Part shown: one piece after another, positions 26,007 through 35,124 of the stretch
Position numbering within the stretch: the stretch's first letter is position 1
How the letters are laid out: each line of letters starts with the position of its first letter
The notes under the pieces: model-generated
Database searches by the model: none
What the model saw: only the letters and a program-made list of their open reading frames with translations
Told to the model about the DNA's origin: nothing
Program-made: the position numbers and the translations under genes
Source of the DNA: Gemmatimonadota bacterium
GTDB lineage: Bacteria; Gemmatimonadota; Gemmatimonadetes; Longimicrobiales; Gaopeijiaceae
Direction: 5' to 3'
NCBI GenBank assembly: GCA_003248075.1
Contig: QJYK01000180.1
Coordinates: forward strand, 1 to 57,853
Length of the DNA: 57,853 nucleotides

Positions 26007-27983
26007 ATGTCCCTTGCACGTTCGACCCTGCGCTCCGCCCTTGCCGTCCTGATCGGGTGGCCACTCGCGGCCCAGCAACCGACGGACACGCTCCGGGTCC
26101 GGCCCGACACCGTCTTCGCGCTGTCACCGATCGTCGTCACCGCGAGTCGACTCCCCACGAGGCCCGAGCGCTTGGGCTTCGCGCTGACCGTGGTGCGCCC
26201 GAGGCCGCGGTCGTCCCCCTGGCCGGCCGACCTGGTCCAGAAGGGGCCCGGTGCCTTCCTGGACCAGGCCGCCGGGCCGGGAGGCCCCGCCATCGTCCGC
26301 CTTCGAGGTGGAGAGGAGGTGTTCACCCAGATCCTCGTCGACGGCGTCCAGGTCAACCAAAACGGCGGATTCTTCGACTTCCAGGGCTTCGGGCTGTCCA
26401 ATCTCGCCGACGTGCAGATCGCCCGGGGACCCCAGAGCGCCGTGTACGGCTCCTCGGCGGTCAGCGGAGTGGTCCATTTCACGACGCCGAGAGGCGAGCC
26501 GGGCGCACCGGTGGTCTCCGTCCGCGGCGAGGGAGGAGGGGCGACCGAGCACGGGGGCAGTTGGCGAGGGGCAGGTACGGTACGCGGCGGCACCCCGACG
26601 TTCCGCTACTCGGCAGGCGTGGGATCGGCCTACTCGAGAGGCGTCTACGCTGTTGCACATGATACACGCACCGACGACGGATCGGTGCGGCTCGATTGGG
26701 CCCCGAGCCCCGGATGGGAGACCACACTGCTGGCGCGGCGCATCGAGATGTCGTCGAATCTTCCCGTGAGGGATCCCGGCGCGACGCGTGTCCCTCTGGA
26801 CCCCAACGCCCGCAACGACCGCGATCGAACCGTGGCTTCGGTGGCGATCCGGCGCGCCTCGGAGTCGCGTGAGCATCACCTCAAGGTCTCGACCTATCGC
26901 GAGTCCTTCCGGTACGAGGATCGCTTCGACGGGATCGCGCCGCCGGTGGAGGCGGGCTTCTTCGTCTTCGACGCCAACCTCCTGTTCACCAGCCATCTCG
27001 ATCGCGTCTCGGCGGAGCTGGGCGGCTCGTCGCAGGCCGGCGTCTTCGCGCTGGCGTACGGGGGCGCGCTCGAGCGCGAGGCGCTGGAAGACCGGGTTTC
27101 GGGCGACTTCGGGGGAGACCCGCTCCTCCTGGATCGGTCCTCGGTGGCCGGCTTCGGCGAGCTCGCCTGGCGGCCGACGGACGCCCTCGCGCTCACCGGG
27201 GGCGTGCGCGTCGAGAAGTACGAAGCGCTCGATGCGGAGGCCACGCCCCGAGCGAGCCTGCGGTGGTCGCCCGTCGAAGGGCGCCTGTCCCTCCGCCTGG
27301 CAGCGGGCAGGGCGTACAAGGCGCCGAACCTGCAGCAACAATACGTGGACAATCCCTTCATCGTGGCGAACCCCGAGCTGCGCGCCGAGCGCAGCTCGTC
27401 CATTGAAATGGGTGTGGACGTCTCGTCCCCCGGCGGCGACCGGAGCCTGGGCGTCACCGTCTTCCGGCAACGCTTCGACGACCTGATCCGCACCGTCGGT
27501 ATCGAGAACGACTCGAGGCAGATCAACAGGAACCTCGGCGCGAGTCGGGCCACCGGGCTCGAATGGGAGGCCGGAATGGCGCTGGCGGGCCCCTGGAAGG
27601 TGGCGACATCGGGGACGTGGCTGCGCACCGAGGTGCTCGACAACGTCGGGCTGTCACCCTCCGAGTTCCCGATCGGAGAAGCGCTTCCGTTCCGACCCAA
27701 GGTCGTCGGTACGCTCTCGCTGGAGTATGACGACGACGTGGTGGGCGCGAGCCTGGATGTCCGCAGGATCGGCAGCCAGATCGTCCTCTCCGAGCGTTTC
27801 AGCGGGCGCCGCGTCGCCCTCGACCCGTACACCCTCGTCGGGGTGTCGGGTCGGTGGACGGTGCGCGAAGGGCTGAGCCTGTTCGTGAGAGCGGAGAACC
27901 TGCTCGACACGGAGTACGCGACGGCGTTCGATCGGCACGGCATCCCCGCCACCGGAACCGCGGGCTTCGAGATCGTGTTCTGA
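26007..27983 (+). CDS. TonB-dependent receptor, BtuB-like
   Basis: This 658-residue outer-membrane receptor has a signal peptide (LAVLIGWPLAAQ) from the ATG at 26007. The plug domain follows (VTASRLPTRPERLG, RLRGGEEVFTQILVDGVQVN, VQIARGPQSAVYGSSAVSG), then a beta-barrel ending in Phe (EIVF) with the late SLFVRAENLLDTEYAT motif. The size and short plug resemble BtuB and other small-ligand receptors rather than SusC-like ones. The ligand is not determined: there is no B12 riboswitch or adjacent uptake ABC transporter. Energy comes from TonB encoded elsewhere. Confidence 0.9.
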   Translation: MSLARSTLRSALAVLIGWPLAAQQPTDTLRVRPDTVFALSPIVVTASRLPTRPERLGFALTVVRPRPRSSPWPADLVQKGPGAFLDQAAGPGGPAIVRLRGGEEVFTQILVDGVQVNQNGGFFDFQGFGLSNLADVQIARGPQSAVYGSSAVSGVVHFTTPRGEPGAPVVSVRGEGGGATEHGGSWRGAGTVRGGTPTFRYSAGVGSAYSRGVYAVAHDTRTDDGSVRLDWAPSPGWETTLLARRIEMSSNLPVRDPGATRVPLDPNARNDRDRTVASVAIRRASESREHHLKVSTYRESFRYEDRFDGIAPPVEAGFFVFDANLLFTSHLDRVSAELGGSSQAGVFALAYGGALEREALEDRVSGDFGGDPLLLDRSSVAGFGELAWRPTDALALTGGVRVEKYEALDAEATPRASLRWSPVEGRLSLRLAAGRAYKAPNLQQQYVDNPFIVANPELRAERSSSIEMGVDVSSPGGDRSLGVTVFRQRFDDLIRTVGIENDSRQINRNLGASRATGLEWEAGMALAGPWKVATSGTWLRTEVLDNVGLSPSEFPIGEALPFRPKVVGTLSLEYDDDVVGASLDVRRIGSQIVLSERFSGRRVALDPYTLVGVSGRWTVREGLSLFVRAENLLDTEYATAFDRHGIPATGTAGFEIVF

Positions 27984-28022
27984 GCCCGACGGTCGCGCCG
28001 TCGAGAAGCTCCGGCGTCGGGC
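27984..28022. terminator. Possible bidirectional terminator between convergent genes
   Basis: GCCCGACG (27984-27991) pairs with CGTCGGGC (28015-28022), with an inner GACGG/CCGTC stem. It fills the short gap between the receptor and Wzi-like stop codons. No T-run follows, so it is a weak call. Confidence 0.35.
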
Positions 28023-28025
28023 GAT

Positions 28026-29441
28026 TCAGAAACGGCGGGCCAGGAACGCGCTCCATTGCCAGGCGGACGACCCCGAGCCCGCCCCGGTGACGGAGGAAGC
28101 GACGCCCCACTCCCATCCGCCCCGCCAGCCGCGCGCCTCGAGCTCCGCGAGCAGTCCGTTTCCCGCCAGATCCGGCGCGAGGAGGTTATGGTCGCCGCGC
28201 CGGACGAGGCCCGACCCGAGCTCGATCGCCGTCCCCGGCAACGCGATGCCCCAGGTGGCCGCCACAGAGAGGCCCTGACCCGCGAGAGGATCCCCCAACG
28301 GCACGCCGCGGTCCGTCCATCCCCAGGCCAGGGCGCCGTGCCGGTACCACGGCGGATAGGTCGCGGTGGGCCCGGCAAGCCAGGTGACCTCGAGCCCGCT
28401 CCAGCTGTCCGGTAGAGGTCCCACGCGCGCTTCGGCGTCGAAGCGAAGTCCGGGCACGCGCGCGAACGCGAATCCGGCGTCGTCCGCCGCATACTCGGCA
28501 CCGATGCGGACGGGCCGCCCGGACAGTCGCGTCCGCCAGCGGACGTCCACCGACGCCACCTGGTTCTCGAAGTCGGAGTCCTTCCCGCGGGTATCCGTGA
28601 TCCCGAGGAGCATGAGGCCCACCGTGCGTGGCGTGACGGGGATCTCCGAAGCCGATCCCCCGAAGATCACCGCACGGTTGAGCCCGATCACCACGTCATG
28701 CGAGGGACGAAGCTCGACACGCATCGCGTGGAAGAGCGGCCGTCGGTTGCCCGGGCCCGCCTCCGGGAGCGCGCCGATCTGCAGCCCCACGGTGAAGCCT
28801 CCGAGCACCGGGATGCGAAAGCCCCGGCGTTGACGGACGTCCAACCCCCACAGGGGTCCCGCTCCCCCGCCGAGCACCAGACCATGCGCGCACCCGGGGC
28901 CGGTCCGCAGGGGGAGCGCGCCCGCCTGCGCCGCGAGGCGCCCCGAACCCACGCCGACGCTCAGGGACCGGACGAACGGGCGTCCTCGTCCGGCCGCGAC
29001 GTCCGCGGACAAGACCCATCGCCCCGGGAGGAGCTCCACGGACCATCGCACGGCGGGGGCCCGGGGCGGTACGAGCCGGGGCCCGGGGTAGGAATAGCCG
29101 GCCTGCGCGCTCCCCTCCATCGCCCCGGCCGCGCCGGGACCGCCCCCGCCCCGCCCCGAGATGCCGACCGTGAAGGCCCCCGCGTCACGGGACCGGAGCA
29201 GCGCCGACTCCGCGGCGCGGGCCGGGATCGACTCCGAGCCCGACACCGGGACCGCGGGCAGGGGACGCGCGCCGAAGGTGAGGAGGGGCGCATCGCCGGA
29301 CCCACCTTCGGTCCAACCCCGCAGCACCCCCAGACACACCACGTCCAGCCCGACCCCCGACTCGGCGACGACCTGACCCGCAACGCCAGCCGCGATGACG
29401 AGCATGGGGGCCGCACCGACGATCAGCGCGCGGACGGTCAT
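28026..29441 (-). CDS. Capsule assembly Wzi family protein
   Basis: This 471-residue protein has a signal peptide (LIVGAAPMLVIAAGVAG) from the ATG at 29441 and ends in Phe like outer-membrane barrels. The stretch LFHAMRVELRPSHDVVIGLNRAVIFGG and the later TRLSGRPVRIGAEYAADDAG match the Wzi beta-barrel family, which anchors capsule at the cell surface. This fits the EPS operon five kilobases away. An alternative GTG at 29525 overlaps the upstream gene's stop (GTGA) but would put 28 residues before the signal peptide. Confidence 0.78.
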   Translation of the reverse strand: MTVRALIVGAAPMLVIAAGVAGQVVAESGVGLDVVCLGVLRGWTEGGSGDAPLLTFGARPLPAVPVSGSESIPARAAESALLRSRDAGAFTVGISGRGGGGPGAAGAMEGSAQAGYSYPGPRLVPPRAPAVRWSVELLPGRWVLSADVAAGRGRPFVRSLSVGVGSGRLAAQAGALPLRTGPGCAHGLVLGGGAGPLWGLDVRQRRGFRIPVLGGFTVGLQIGALPEAGPGNRRPLFHAMRVELRPSHDVVIGLNRAVIFGGSASEIPVTPRTVGLMLLGITDTRGKDSDFENQVASVDVRWRTRLSGRPVRIGAEYAADDAGFAFARVPGLRFDAEARVGPLPDSWSGLEVTWLAGPTATYPPWYRHGALAWGWTDRGVPLGDPLAGQGLSVAATWGIALPGTAIELGSGLVRRGDHNLLAPDLAGNGLLAELEARGWRGGWEWGVASSVTGAGSGSSAWQWSAFLARRF

Positions 29442-29521
29442 GATCCCGCGCTTCGCGACCCTGCTCCGCAGGAGGGCATGCGGCGCGGGGACGCCGGCCG
29501 GGTGGCCCGCCGGAGCCGAGC

Positions 29522-29815
29522 TCACCCCGGTGGGGCCGAGCCCCCCCGTCCTTGCAGGAGCTTCTGGTCGAAGTCCTTCGCCTCGCGCAGACGTCGCACC
29601 TCCGCCGTGAGCACCTCGATCTGCTCCTGCAGGTCCTGCATCTGCATCTGAGCCGCGCCCGAGGGCGCGCCCAGGCCCGACCCCCGGAGCTCCTTGGCGA
29701 GGGACTCCACGAACGGCTTCAAGCCGAAGCGGAGGGTGAGCACGGTCGTGAGCCCGATGATGGGAACCAGCACGATCAGGATCCCGAAGATCGGGATGAG
29801 GGCCTCGAATCCCAT
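29522..29815 (-). CDS. Small membrane protein with C-terminal coiled coil
   Basis: This 97-residue protein has one N-terminal membrane segment (IFGILIVLVPIIGLTTVLTL) and a cytoplasmic coiled-coil segment (QMQDLQEQIEVLTAEVRRLR). This layout resembles PspB-like or envelope-stress small proteins, but no specific motif proves that. The ATG at 29815 has AGGAG at good spacing. It lies between the M24 peptidase and Wzi-like genes on the same strand and may be co-transcribed with both. Confidence 0.65.
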   Translation of the reverse strand: MGFEALIPIFGILIVLVPIIGLTTVLTLRFGLKPFVESLAKELRGSGLGAPSGAAQMQMQDLQEQIEVLTAEVRRLREAKDFDQKLLQGRGGSAPPG

Positions 29816-29843
29816 GATGCGCTCCTGCGGGGGTGCGTCTCGC

Positions 29844-31370
29844 CTACCTACGCTCGCCTGTCGGTCCCGGATTCGCGCTCCGCGCCTCCGACATGGCACG
29901 CTCGATGTCCTCGACGCTCTTGGGAGCCCTCGCCGACAGGTTCTCCGAGCCGTCCTCGGTGACGAGAACGACGTCCTCGATCATGATGGCGACGTCCAGG
30001 TCCGGGACGTAGAGCTTGGGCTCCACCGTGAACACCATCCCTGGCTCGAGCGGCGTCGAATAGTCGCGCCCGTCGGTGGCTTCGAGCCCGACGTGGTGTC
30101 CGATATCGCGGACGCCCAGCCCCCCCACCGCGGTGTACCGAGTGAGGCCCCCTTCGCGCGCCAGGTAGTGCGTGGGGGAAGGCATCACCCCCCACACGTG
30201 CTCCACGCCCATGAGGTCGATGTCTTCCCGCTCCTCCAGACCGTGCGCACGGTACACACCGGCCGCGGCGCGGATGACGTCGAGGATGGTTACGCCTGGT
30301 CTCACGGCGGCGATGGCAGCCTCCTGTGCCTCGAGCACGATCTCGTACAGGCGACGCTGCTCGTCCGTGAAGTGTCCAGAGGCCGGATAGGTTCGGCACA
30401 CGTCGGACCCGTACATGGCCCACTCGGCCGCACCGTAGTCGATGAACACGAGATCCCCGTCGCGCGCGACCCGGTTCACCGAGTTGTAGTTCTCCGACCG
30501 GATCGTGAACAACGAGATCGCGTCCGACCCGGAGGCCACGATCGGCGAGAAGGCGGGTCGCGGGGACCCCAGACGCTTCCAGGTCCATTCCATGATGCCC
30601 GCGACCTCGAGGTCGTTCATCCCCGGCCGCAGCCGACGGAGCACCTCGATGAGACCCTCGGCGGAAATGGCGGCCGCGCGTCGGAGCGCCTCGATCTCCC
30701 AGCGGTCCTTGATGACGCGCAGCCGCTCGATCGCGGGGGTCGCGTCCCGGAGCTCGCGTCCGCCGAGGAGGCGCGCCACGGACGCCTCGAGCTGTTGCCG
30801 GACGCTGAGCGGGCGCTCGAGACCATCGGGTGCGTACAGCGCCTCGGTGTCGCGGGCGAAGTACACACGAGGGGCGTCGCCGACGATGGACGGAAGGCGC
30901 GCGGACAGCTCTGAGAGCGCGTACGTCTCCCCGATGCCGGTGGCGGCCTGGGCTTCAGCGCCCGGGGAGAGGCGACGGATCATCCGGTTCCACGCGGCGC
31001 CGGCGAGTCGCTGGTCCTGGTAGGGGTACTGGGCGCCCGCGAACTGGCGCGATTCCGGCAGGAACAGGACCTCTCGCGCCGGGCTTCCGGGGCGCGGCAC
31101 GAGCACGAGGATCGCGTACGGCGATTCCACGCCCGTCAGGTAGGCGAAATTCGGGTCCTGCTTCTTCACGCCCTCGTGCCGGATCATGTACTCACCGGGG
31201 ACGACCACAGGTCCCTGCAGTCGCTCCATCAACCGCGCCCTTCGCCCTGCGTACACCTCGGGCGGGAACGCGACGTCCGACTGGGCCGCCACCCCCGACG
31301 GAGCGACGAGCGTCAGCGCGATCGACAGGACCGGGGCAAGTCGGGTTTGGATGCGGCGTCGGCTCGGCAT
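29844..31370 (-). CDS. Xaa-Pro aminopeptidase (peptidase M24), exported
   Basis: This 508-residue protein has a signal peptide (LSIALTLVAPSGVAAQ), an aminopeptidase P N-terminal domain (residues 35-210) and the pita-bread catalytic domain. The five metal ligands are visible: D311 (VFIDYG), D323 (GSDVCRTYP), H425 (GHHVGLE), E450 (TVEPKLY) and E465 (MIEDVV). It should remove N-terminal residues before proline from peptides in the periplasm. It is divergent from the PadR gene, with 133 bases between the starts. Confidence 0.92.
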   Translation of the reverse strand: MPSRRRIQTRLAPVLSIALTLVAPSGVAAQSDVAFPPEVYAGRRARLMERLQGPVVVPGEYMIRHEGVKKQDPNFAYLTGVESPYAILVLVPRPGSPAREVLFLPESRQFAGAQYPYQDQRLAGAAWNRMIRRLSPGAEAQAATGIGETYALSELSARLPSIVGDAPRVYFARDTEALYAPDGLERPLSVRQQLEASVARLLGGRELRDATPAIERLRVIKDRWEIEALRRAAAISAEGLIEVLRRLRPGMNDLEVAGIMEWTWKRLGSPRPAFSPIVASGSDAISLFTIRSENYNSVNRVARDGDLVFIDYGAAEWAMYGSDVCRTYPASGHFTDEQRRLYEIVLEAQEAAIAAVRPGVTILDVIRAAAGVYRAHGLEEREDIDLMGVEHVWGVMPSPTHYLAREGGLTRYTAVGGLGVRDIGHHVGLEATDGRDYSTPLEPGMVFTVEPKLYVPDLDVAIMIEDVVLVTEDGSENLSARAPKSVEDIERAMSEARSANPGPTGERR

Positions 31371-31450
31371 GGCGTGGGGGTCGGGGGAGCGTTGGGGCTC
31401 GACGCGGCACGATAGCCCGGAGGCCGCCCCGGCGCACCCGGATACCCGAC

Positions 31451-31478
31451 TTGCCCAAAAGACTCACAATGTTATTTT
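31451..31478 (+). promoter_or_regulatory. Promoter of the PadR-ADOP operon
   Basis: TTGCCC (31451-31456) and TATTTT (31473-31478) are 16 bases apart, in an AT-rich patch that stands out from its surroundings. The -10 lies inside the PadR-type palindrome, so binding there would block RNA polymerase. Confidence 0.5.
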
Positions 31479-31487
31479 TAACATTGT
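31466..31487. promoter_or_regulatory. PadR-type operator
   Basis: ACAATGTT and AACATTGT flank six bases (ATTTTT). This contains ATGT-N8-ACAT, the core of known PadR-family operators. It overlaps the proposed -10 and sits 17 bases before the PadR ATG, so PadR autoregulation is very likely (inference). Confidence 0.75.
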
Positions 31488-31503
31488 TAAACACGGAGGC
31501 CAG

Positions 31504-31857
31504 ATGGCGAAGACGGACAACCTGGGCGAGTTCGAGCAGCTGGCGCTGCTCGCCGTGATGCGCCTCGGAGACGATGCCTATGGGGCGCGCATCCAGGAGG
31601 AGCTCGAGGTCATCGCCGGGCGGGATGCGGCGATCAGCGCGATCTACATCACCCTCACCCGTCTCGAGTCGAAGGGGATGGTCCAATCGGAGTTGGGCGA
31701 CCCCACCGAGGAGCGGGGCGGTAAGGCCCGCCGCTACTTCCGGGTCGAGCCGGCGGGCGTAGCCGCGCTCGTCGAGACACGCGAACGCCTCCTCTCCATG
31801 TGGTCCGGACTGGAGGACGCGCTGGACACCCGGGGAACGTCCGCCCATGGGGGGTGA
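31504..31857 (+). CDS. PadR family transcriptional regulator
   Basis: This 117-residue winged-helix protein is of the short PadR type. LGEFEQLALLAVMRLGDDAYGA opens the HTH, AIYITLTRLESKGMVQSE is the recognition/wing region, and GKARRYFRVEPAG the wing, followed by a single dimerisation helix. It is preceded by GGAGG and an exact PadR-like operator. The downstream ADOP permease overlaps it by 11 bases. In Acidobacteria and Gemmatimonadota, PadR genes often sit directly before ADOP permeases, so it probably represses this unit in response to an unknown ligand. Confidence 0.92.
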   Translation: MAKTDNLGEFEQLALLAVMRLGDDAYGARIQEELEVIAGRDAAISAIYITLTRLESKGMVQSELGDPTEERGGKARRYFRVEPAGVAALVETRERLLSMWSGLEDALDTRGTSAHGG

Positions 31858-34498
31858 CGGGCCGGGCCCGGGCATTCGGGCGCTACTCCGCGTGCTGGTC
31901 CCGGGGGGGCTCCACGACGAGCTCGTCGGGGACCTGACCGAGCGGTACCGCCGCATCCGCGCGACGCGTGGACGACGGGCCGCCGGGGTGTGGATCTGGT
32001 GGCAGGTCGTGCGCCTGAAGCCCCTGGCGTTGCGGCGATCGTTCGGAAGGGGGCACGGAGAGACGGCGATGGGTGGATGGGGAAGCGACCTGCGACATGC
32101 GGCCCGGAGCCTGCGCAAGCGGCCGGGCTTCGCCGCCATCGTGGTGCTCACGGTGGCGGTCGCCGTGGGCTCGACGACCACGGTGTTCAGCGTGGTGAAC
32201 GGGGTGCTGCTCCGCCCCCTGAGCCTGCCCGAGCCCGACCGCCTCGTGCTCGCGTGGCAGACGCACCCCGAGTGGATCGACCATCCCAACAGCCAGCTCC
32301 GCGGGTTCGGCCAGCGGTTCCCACTCTCGGTGCCCACCTATGACGACTGGGCCGCCACGCGCACGGGGCTGGAGTCCATGGGGATCTTCACCGGTGGCAC
32401 CTGGGTCCTGCAGTCCGCCGACGGGGCCGAGGTGCTGCGGGGTCAGATCGCGACGTCCGGCGCGTTCGCGGCGTCGGGTGTCGGGGCGGCGCTCGGCCGC
32501 ACCCTCCTGCCCCAGGACGACGCGGTCGGCGCGCCCTCCGTCGCGCTCCTCTCGCACGAGCTCTGGCGCGACCGCTTCGGCTCGGACCGCGACATCGTGG
32601 GCCGGGTGCTCTCGTTGTACGGAATTCCCCACACGGTGGTCGGCGTGATGCCCTCCGGCTTCCAGCTCGCCGGCCAGGGTGCGCAGCTCTGGACCGACCT
32701 CTCGGACGAGGACAAGCTCGGTGAGCGCGACTCGCAGTCGTACACGGTACTCGGACGGTTGCGCCCCGGGGCGACGCTCGAGAGCCTCGAAGCCGACCTC
32801 GTGGCCATCCAGGAGCGCCTCGGGGTCGAATACCCGGACGACCAGGGAGACAATGGAGCCCACGTGGAAGGGCTCCAGGACTACCTGGTCGGCTCGGTCC
32901 GGTCGACGCTCTGGTTCCTGCTCGGCGCGGTGGGCCTCGTGCTGGCGATCGCCTGTGTGAACCTGGCGAACATGCTCTCGGTGGCGGGGCTCGCGCGCCG
33001 TCGGGAGCTCGCAGTGAAAGCCGCGCTCGGCGCCGGGCGTGGCCGCCTCGTGCGCGGCATGCTGGTGGAGAGCGCCTGCCTCGGGATCACCGGAGGCGTG
33101 ATCGGCGTCGGGCTGACCGCCGCCTCGCTCGGCTTGCTGACCCGCGTGCTTCCGGCCACCCTGCCGCGCACCGACGCGATCGCGGTCGATGCGCGCGTGC
33201 TCGCGTTCGGGCTGCTCCTCACGCTCGTGACCTCGGTGCTGGTCGGCGTCGTCCCCGCGCTGCAGGCGGGGGGGGCGTCCCCCCGGCAGACCATGGACGC
33301 GACGTCCCGGGGCCTCGCCGGGGGCACCGCGGGTCAGCGCGTCCGCACCGCGCTGGTCGTCTCCGAGGTGGCGATGGCGTTCCTCCTGCTGGCGGGAGCG
33401 ATGCTCCTCGGGACCAGCTTCGCCCGGCTGTGGGCCGTCGACCGTGGCTTCGACACCGAGGGGCTCGTGACGATGCGGGTCGTCCCCGATCGGCTCACGT
33501 GGCCGGAGCAGGACGACCGAACCCGCTTCGTGGACGAGCTGCGCGGGCAGCTCGCGGGGATCCCGGGGACGGAGGTGTCGGCCACCAGTCAGGTCCCGCT
33601 GACCGGCTCCACGTCGTCGACCACCTTCGAGATCGAGCGTGCCGACGGCGCGATGGAGGACGGCACTCTGCTCATCTCGGTCGTCCTGCCCGATTACCTC
33701 CAGGTCATGCGCATCCCGCTGCTCGAGGGACGTGGGCTGCTCGAGTCGGACCGTGCCGACGCACCCGCGGTGGCAGTCGTGAATCAGGCGTTCGCCCGGC
33801 GGTACTTTCCCGGCGGCTCTCCGGTCGGGCACCGCGTGCGCGACGACGAAGACACCCCGTGGGTGACCGTCGTGGGCGTGGCGGCGGACGTCCGCCATCA
33901 GGGGCTGCACCTTCCCGCCGAGCCGACGATCTACCTCCCCTCGGCGCAGAATGGTCGCGCGGTGACGCAGTGGCTCCTCCGCGTGCGTGGCGACCTCCAG
34001 GGCGCCGTGGAGCTCGCCCGGAACGCCGTGCACACGGTGTCGGCGAGCACGCCGGTGGCACGGGTCCAGATCCTCGACGAGGAGATCTCACGCTCGGTGG
34101 CCGTGCCCCGCTTCCGGATGCTGTTCGTGGTCGGCCTGTCCGGGATGGCCACCCTGCTCGCGCTCCTCGGGATCTATGGCGTCGTCGCCTTTGCGGTGTC
34201 ACAGCGGACACGCGAGCTGGCGGTGCGTGTCGCCCTGGGCGCCCGCTCGGCCCAGCTCCTGCGCGGCACGCTCGGCGAGGGTCTCTTCGTGTCCGTGGTG
34301 GGCGTCGTGCTCGGGAGCGCGGTGGCGTGGCCGGCGACGCGCCTCGTGAGCGAGTTCCTGTTCGACGTCGAAGTGACCAGCCTCGGGACGTGGATCGCGG
34401 TGGCGGTGGTGGTGACCTCGGTGGCGCTGCTGGCGTCGTGGCTCCCGGCGCGTCGCGCGGCTCGCGTCGACCCGGTCACAGTGCTCTCCTCCGAGTAG
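31847..34498 (+). CDS. ADOP-type ABC transporter permease (MacB/FtsX-like) with permease-prefix domain
   Basis: This 883-residue protein begins with a permease-prefix domain (ELVGDLTERYRRIRATRG, membrane-proximal GVWIWWQVVR), then a first membrane helix (FAAIVVLTVAVAVGSTT), the MacB periplasmic core, a three-helix FtsX domain (FLLGAVGLVLAIACVNLANM), and a second core plus FtsX copy ending LLASWLPARRAARVDPV. ADOP proteins join two permease halves. They export or sense peptides or lipids, but substrates are unknown. No ATPase gene lies adjacent. It starts inside the end of padR, so translation is coupled. Confidence 0.9.
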   Translation: MGGDGPGPGIRALLRVLVPGGLHDELVGDLTERYRRIRATRGRRAAGVWIWWQVVRLKPLALRRSFGRGHGETAMGGWGSDLRHAARSLRKRPGFAAIVVLTVAVAVGSTTTVFSVVNGVLLRPLSLPEPDRLVLAWQTHPEWIDHPNSQLRGFGQRFPLSVPTYDDWAATRTGLESMGIFTGGTWVLQSADGAEVLRGQIATSGAFAASGVGAALGRTLLPQDDAVGAPSVALLSHELWRDRFGSDRDIVGRVLSLYGIPHTVVGVMPSGFQLAGQGAQLWTDLSDEDKLGERDSQSYTVLGRLRPGATLESLEADLVAIQERLGVEYPDDQGDNGAHVEGLQDYLVGSVRSTLWFLLGAVGLVLAIACVNLANMLSVAGLARRRELAVKAALGAGRGRLVRGMLVESACLGITGGVIGVGLTAASLGLLTRVLPATLPRTDAIAVDARVLAFGLLLTLVTSVLVGVVPALQAGGASPRQTMDATSRGLAGGTAGQRVRTALVVSEVAMAFLLLAGAMLLGTSFARLWAVDRGFDTEGLVTMRVVPDRLTWPEQDDRTRFVDELRGQLAGIPGTEVSATSQVPLTGSTSSTTFEIERADGAMEDGTLLISVVLPDYLQVMRIPLLEGRGLLESDRADAPAVAVVNQAFARRYFPGGSPVGHRVRDDEDTPWVTVVGVAADVRHQGLHLPAEPTIYLPSAQNGRAVTQWLLRVRGDLQGAVELARNAVHTVSASTPVARVQILDEEISRSVAVPRFRMLFVVGLSGMATLLALLGIYGVVAFAVSQRTRELAVRVALGARSAQLLRGTLGEGLFVSVVGVVLGSAVAWPATRLVSEFLFDVEVTSLGTWIAVAVVVTSVALLASWLPARRAARVDPVTVLSSE

Positions 34499-34580
34499 TC
34501 GGGTCGGCCCCTCGCCGGAACGTGCTCGGTGCCGTAGGGTCTACGTCTGCCGACACCCAGACCCGACAGGACCATCCATC

Positions 34581-35051
34581 ATGAACCGTGCACCCTCCCG
34601 ACTGTCGACCGCGCTCGCCCTCCTGCTGCTCGCCGCGTGCGGGGGTGACGCCCGCCACGACGCGGGCAACGCCGAGGACGCGGCCGCCCCCGCCCCGGCG
34701 CCCGCCGAGGCGATGGCGAGCGTCACGATCCTCGAGCCCGCGGAGGGCTCGGAGGTCGGGTCCTCGGTCCTCGTGCGTCTCCAGGCGGCCGGCGTGACGA
34801 TCGTGCCGGCCGGAGACATGACGCCCGGTACCGGCCACCACCACCTCTACCTCGACGAAGACGTGGCACCCGCCGGCGCGCCCGTGCCGACGGTCCCGGG
34901 ACACGTGGTGCATCTCGGCACCGGCGTATCCGAATACACCTTCGAGGATGTCGCACCCGGTGCGCACCGGCTCATCGCGGTCGTGGCGGACGGGGCGCAC
35001 GTGCCGCTTCAGCCGTGGGTGACCGACACGGTCAGGTTCACGGTACATTGA
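34581..35051 (+). CDS. DUF4399 lipoprotein
   Basis: This 156-residue lipoprotein has the lipobox LLAAC at the end of a short signal and an Ala/Pro-rich linker. The DUF4399 part carries TILEPAEGSEVGSS, the characteristic PGTGHHHLYLD and GAHRLIAVVADGAHVPL. The domain is a small beta-sandwich of unknown function; a His-rich GHHH suggests metal binding (inference). A strong palindromic terminator follows 24 bases after the stop. Confidence 0.85.
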   Translation: MNRAPSRLSTALALLLLAACGGDARHDAGNAEDAAAPAPAPAEAMASVTILEPAEGSEVGSSVLVRLQAAGVTIVPAGDMTPGTGHHHLYLDEDVAPAGAPVPTVPGHVVHLGTGVSEYTFEDVAPGAHRLIAVVADGAHVPLQPWVTDTVRFTVH

Positions 35052-35074
35052 GCCGGCACCGAATCCTGATGTGA

Positions 35075-35102
35075 CGAAGGGCGGCCCGCGGGCCGCCCTT
35101 CG
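35075..35102. terminator. Bidirectional terminator-like palindrome
   Basis: A perfect 28-base palindrome: CGAAGGGCGGCCCG followed directly by its complement. It lies between the convergent DUF4399 and TolB-amidohydrolase genes and is followed by GTTT on the plus strand. It should form a stable 12-pair stem with a four-base loop. Confidence 0.65.
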
Positions 35103-35124
35103 CGTTTCAGGGCCACCCGCCGAG

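Noticed and set aside
31883-34033. A 716-residue minus-strand open frame
   Set aside because: Antisense of the ADOP permease; no domain pattern, and the plus strand frame has clear FtsX motifs.
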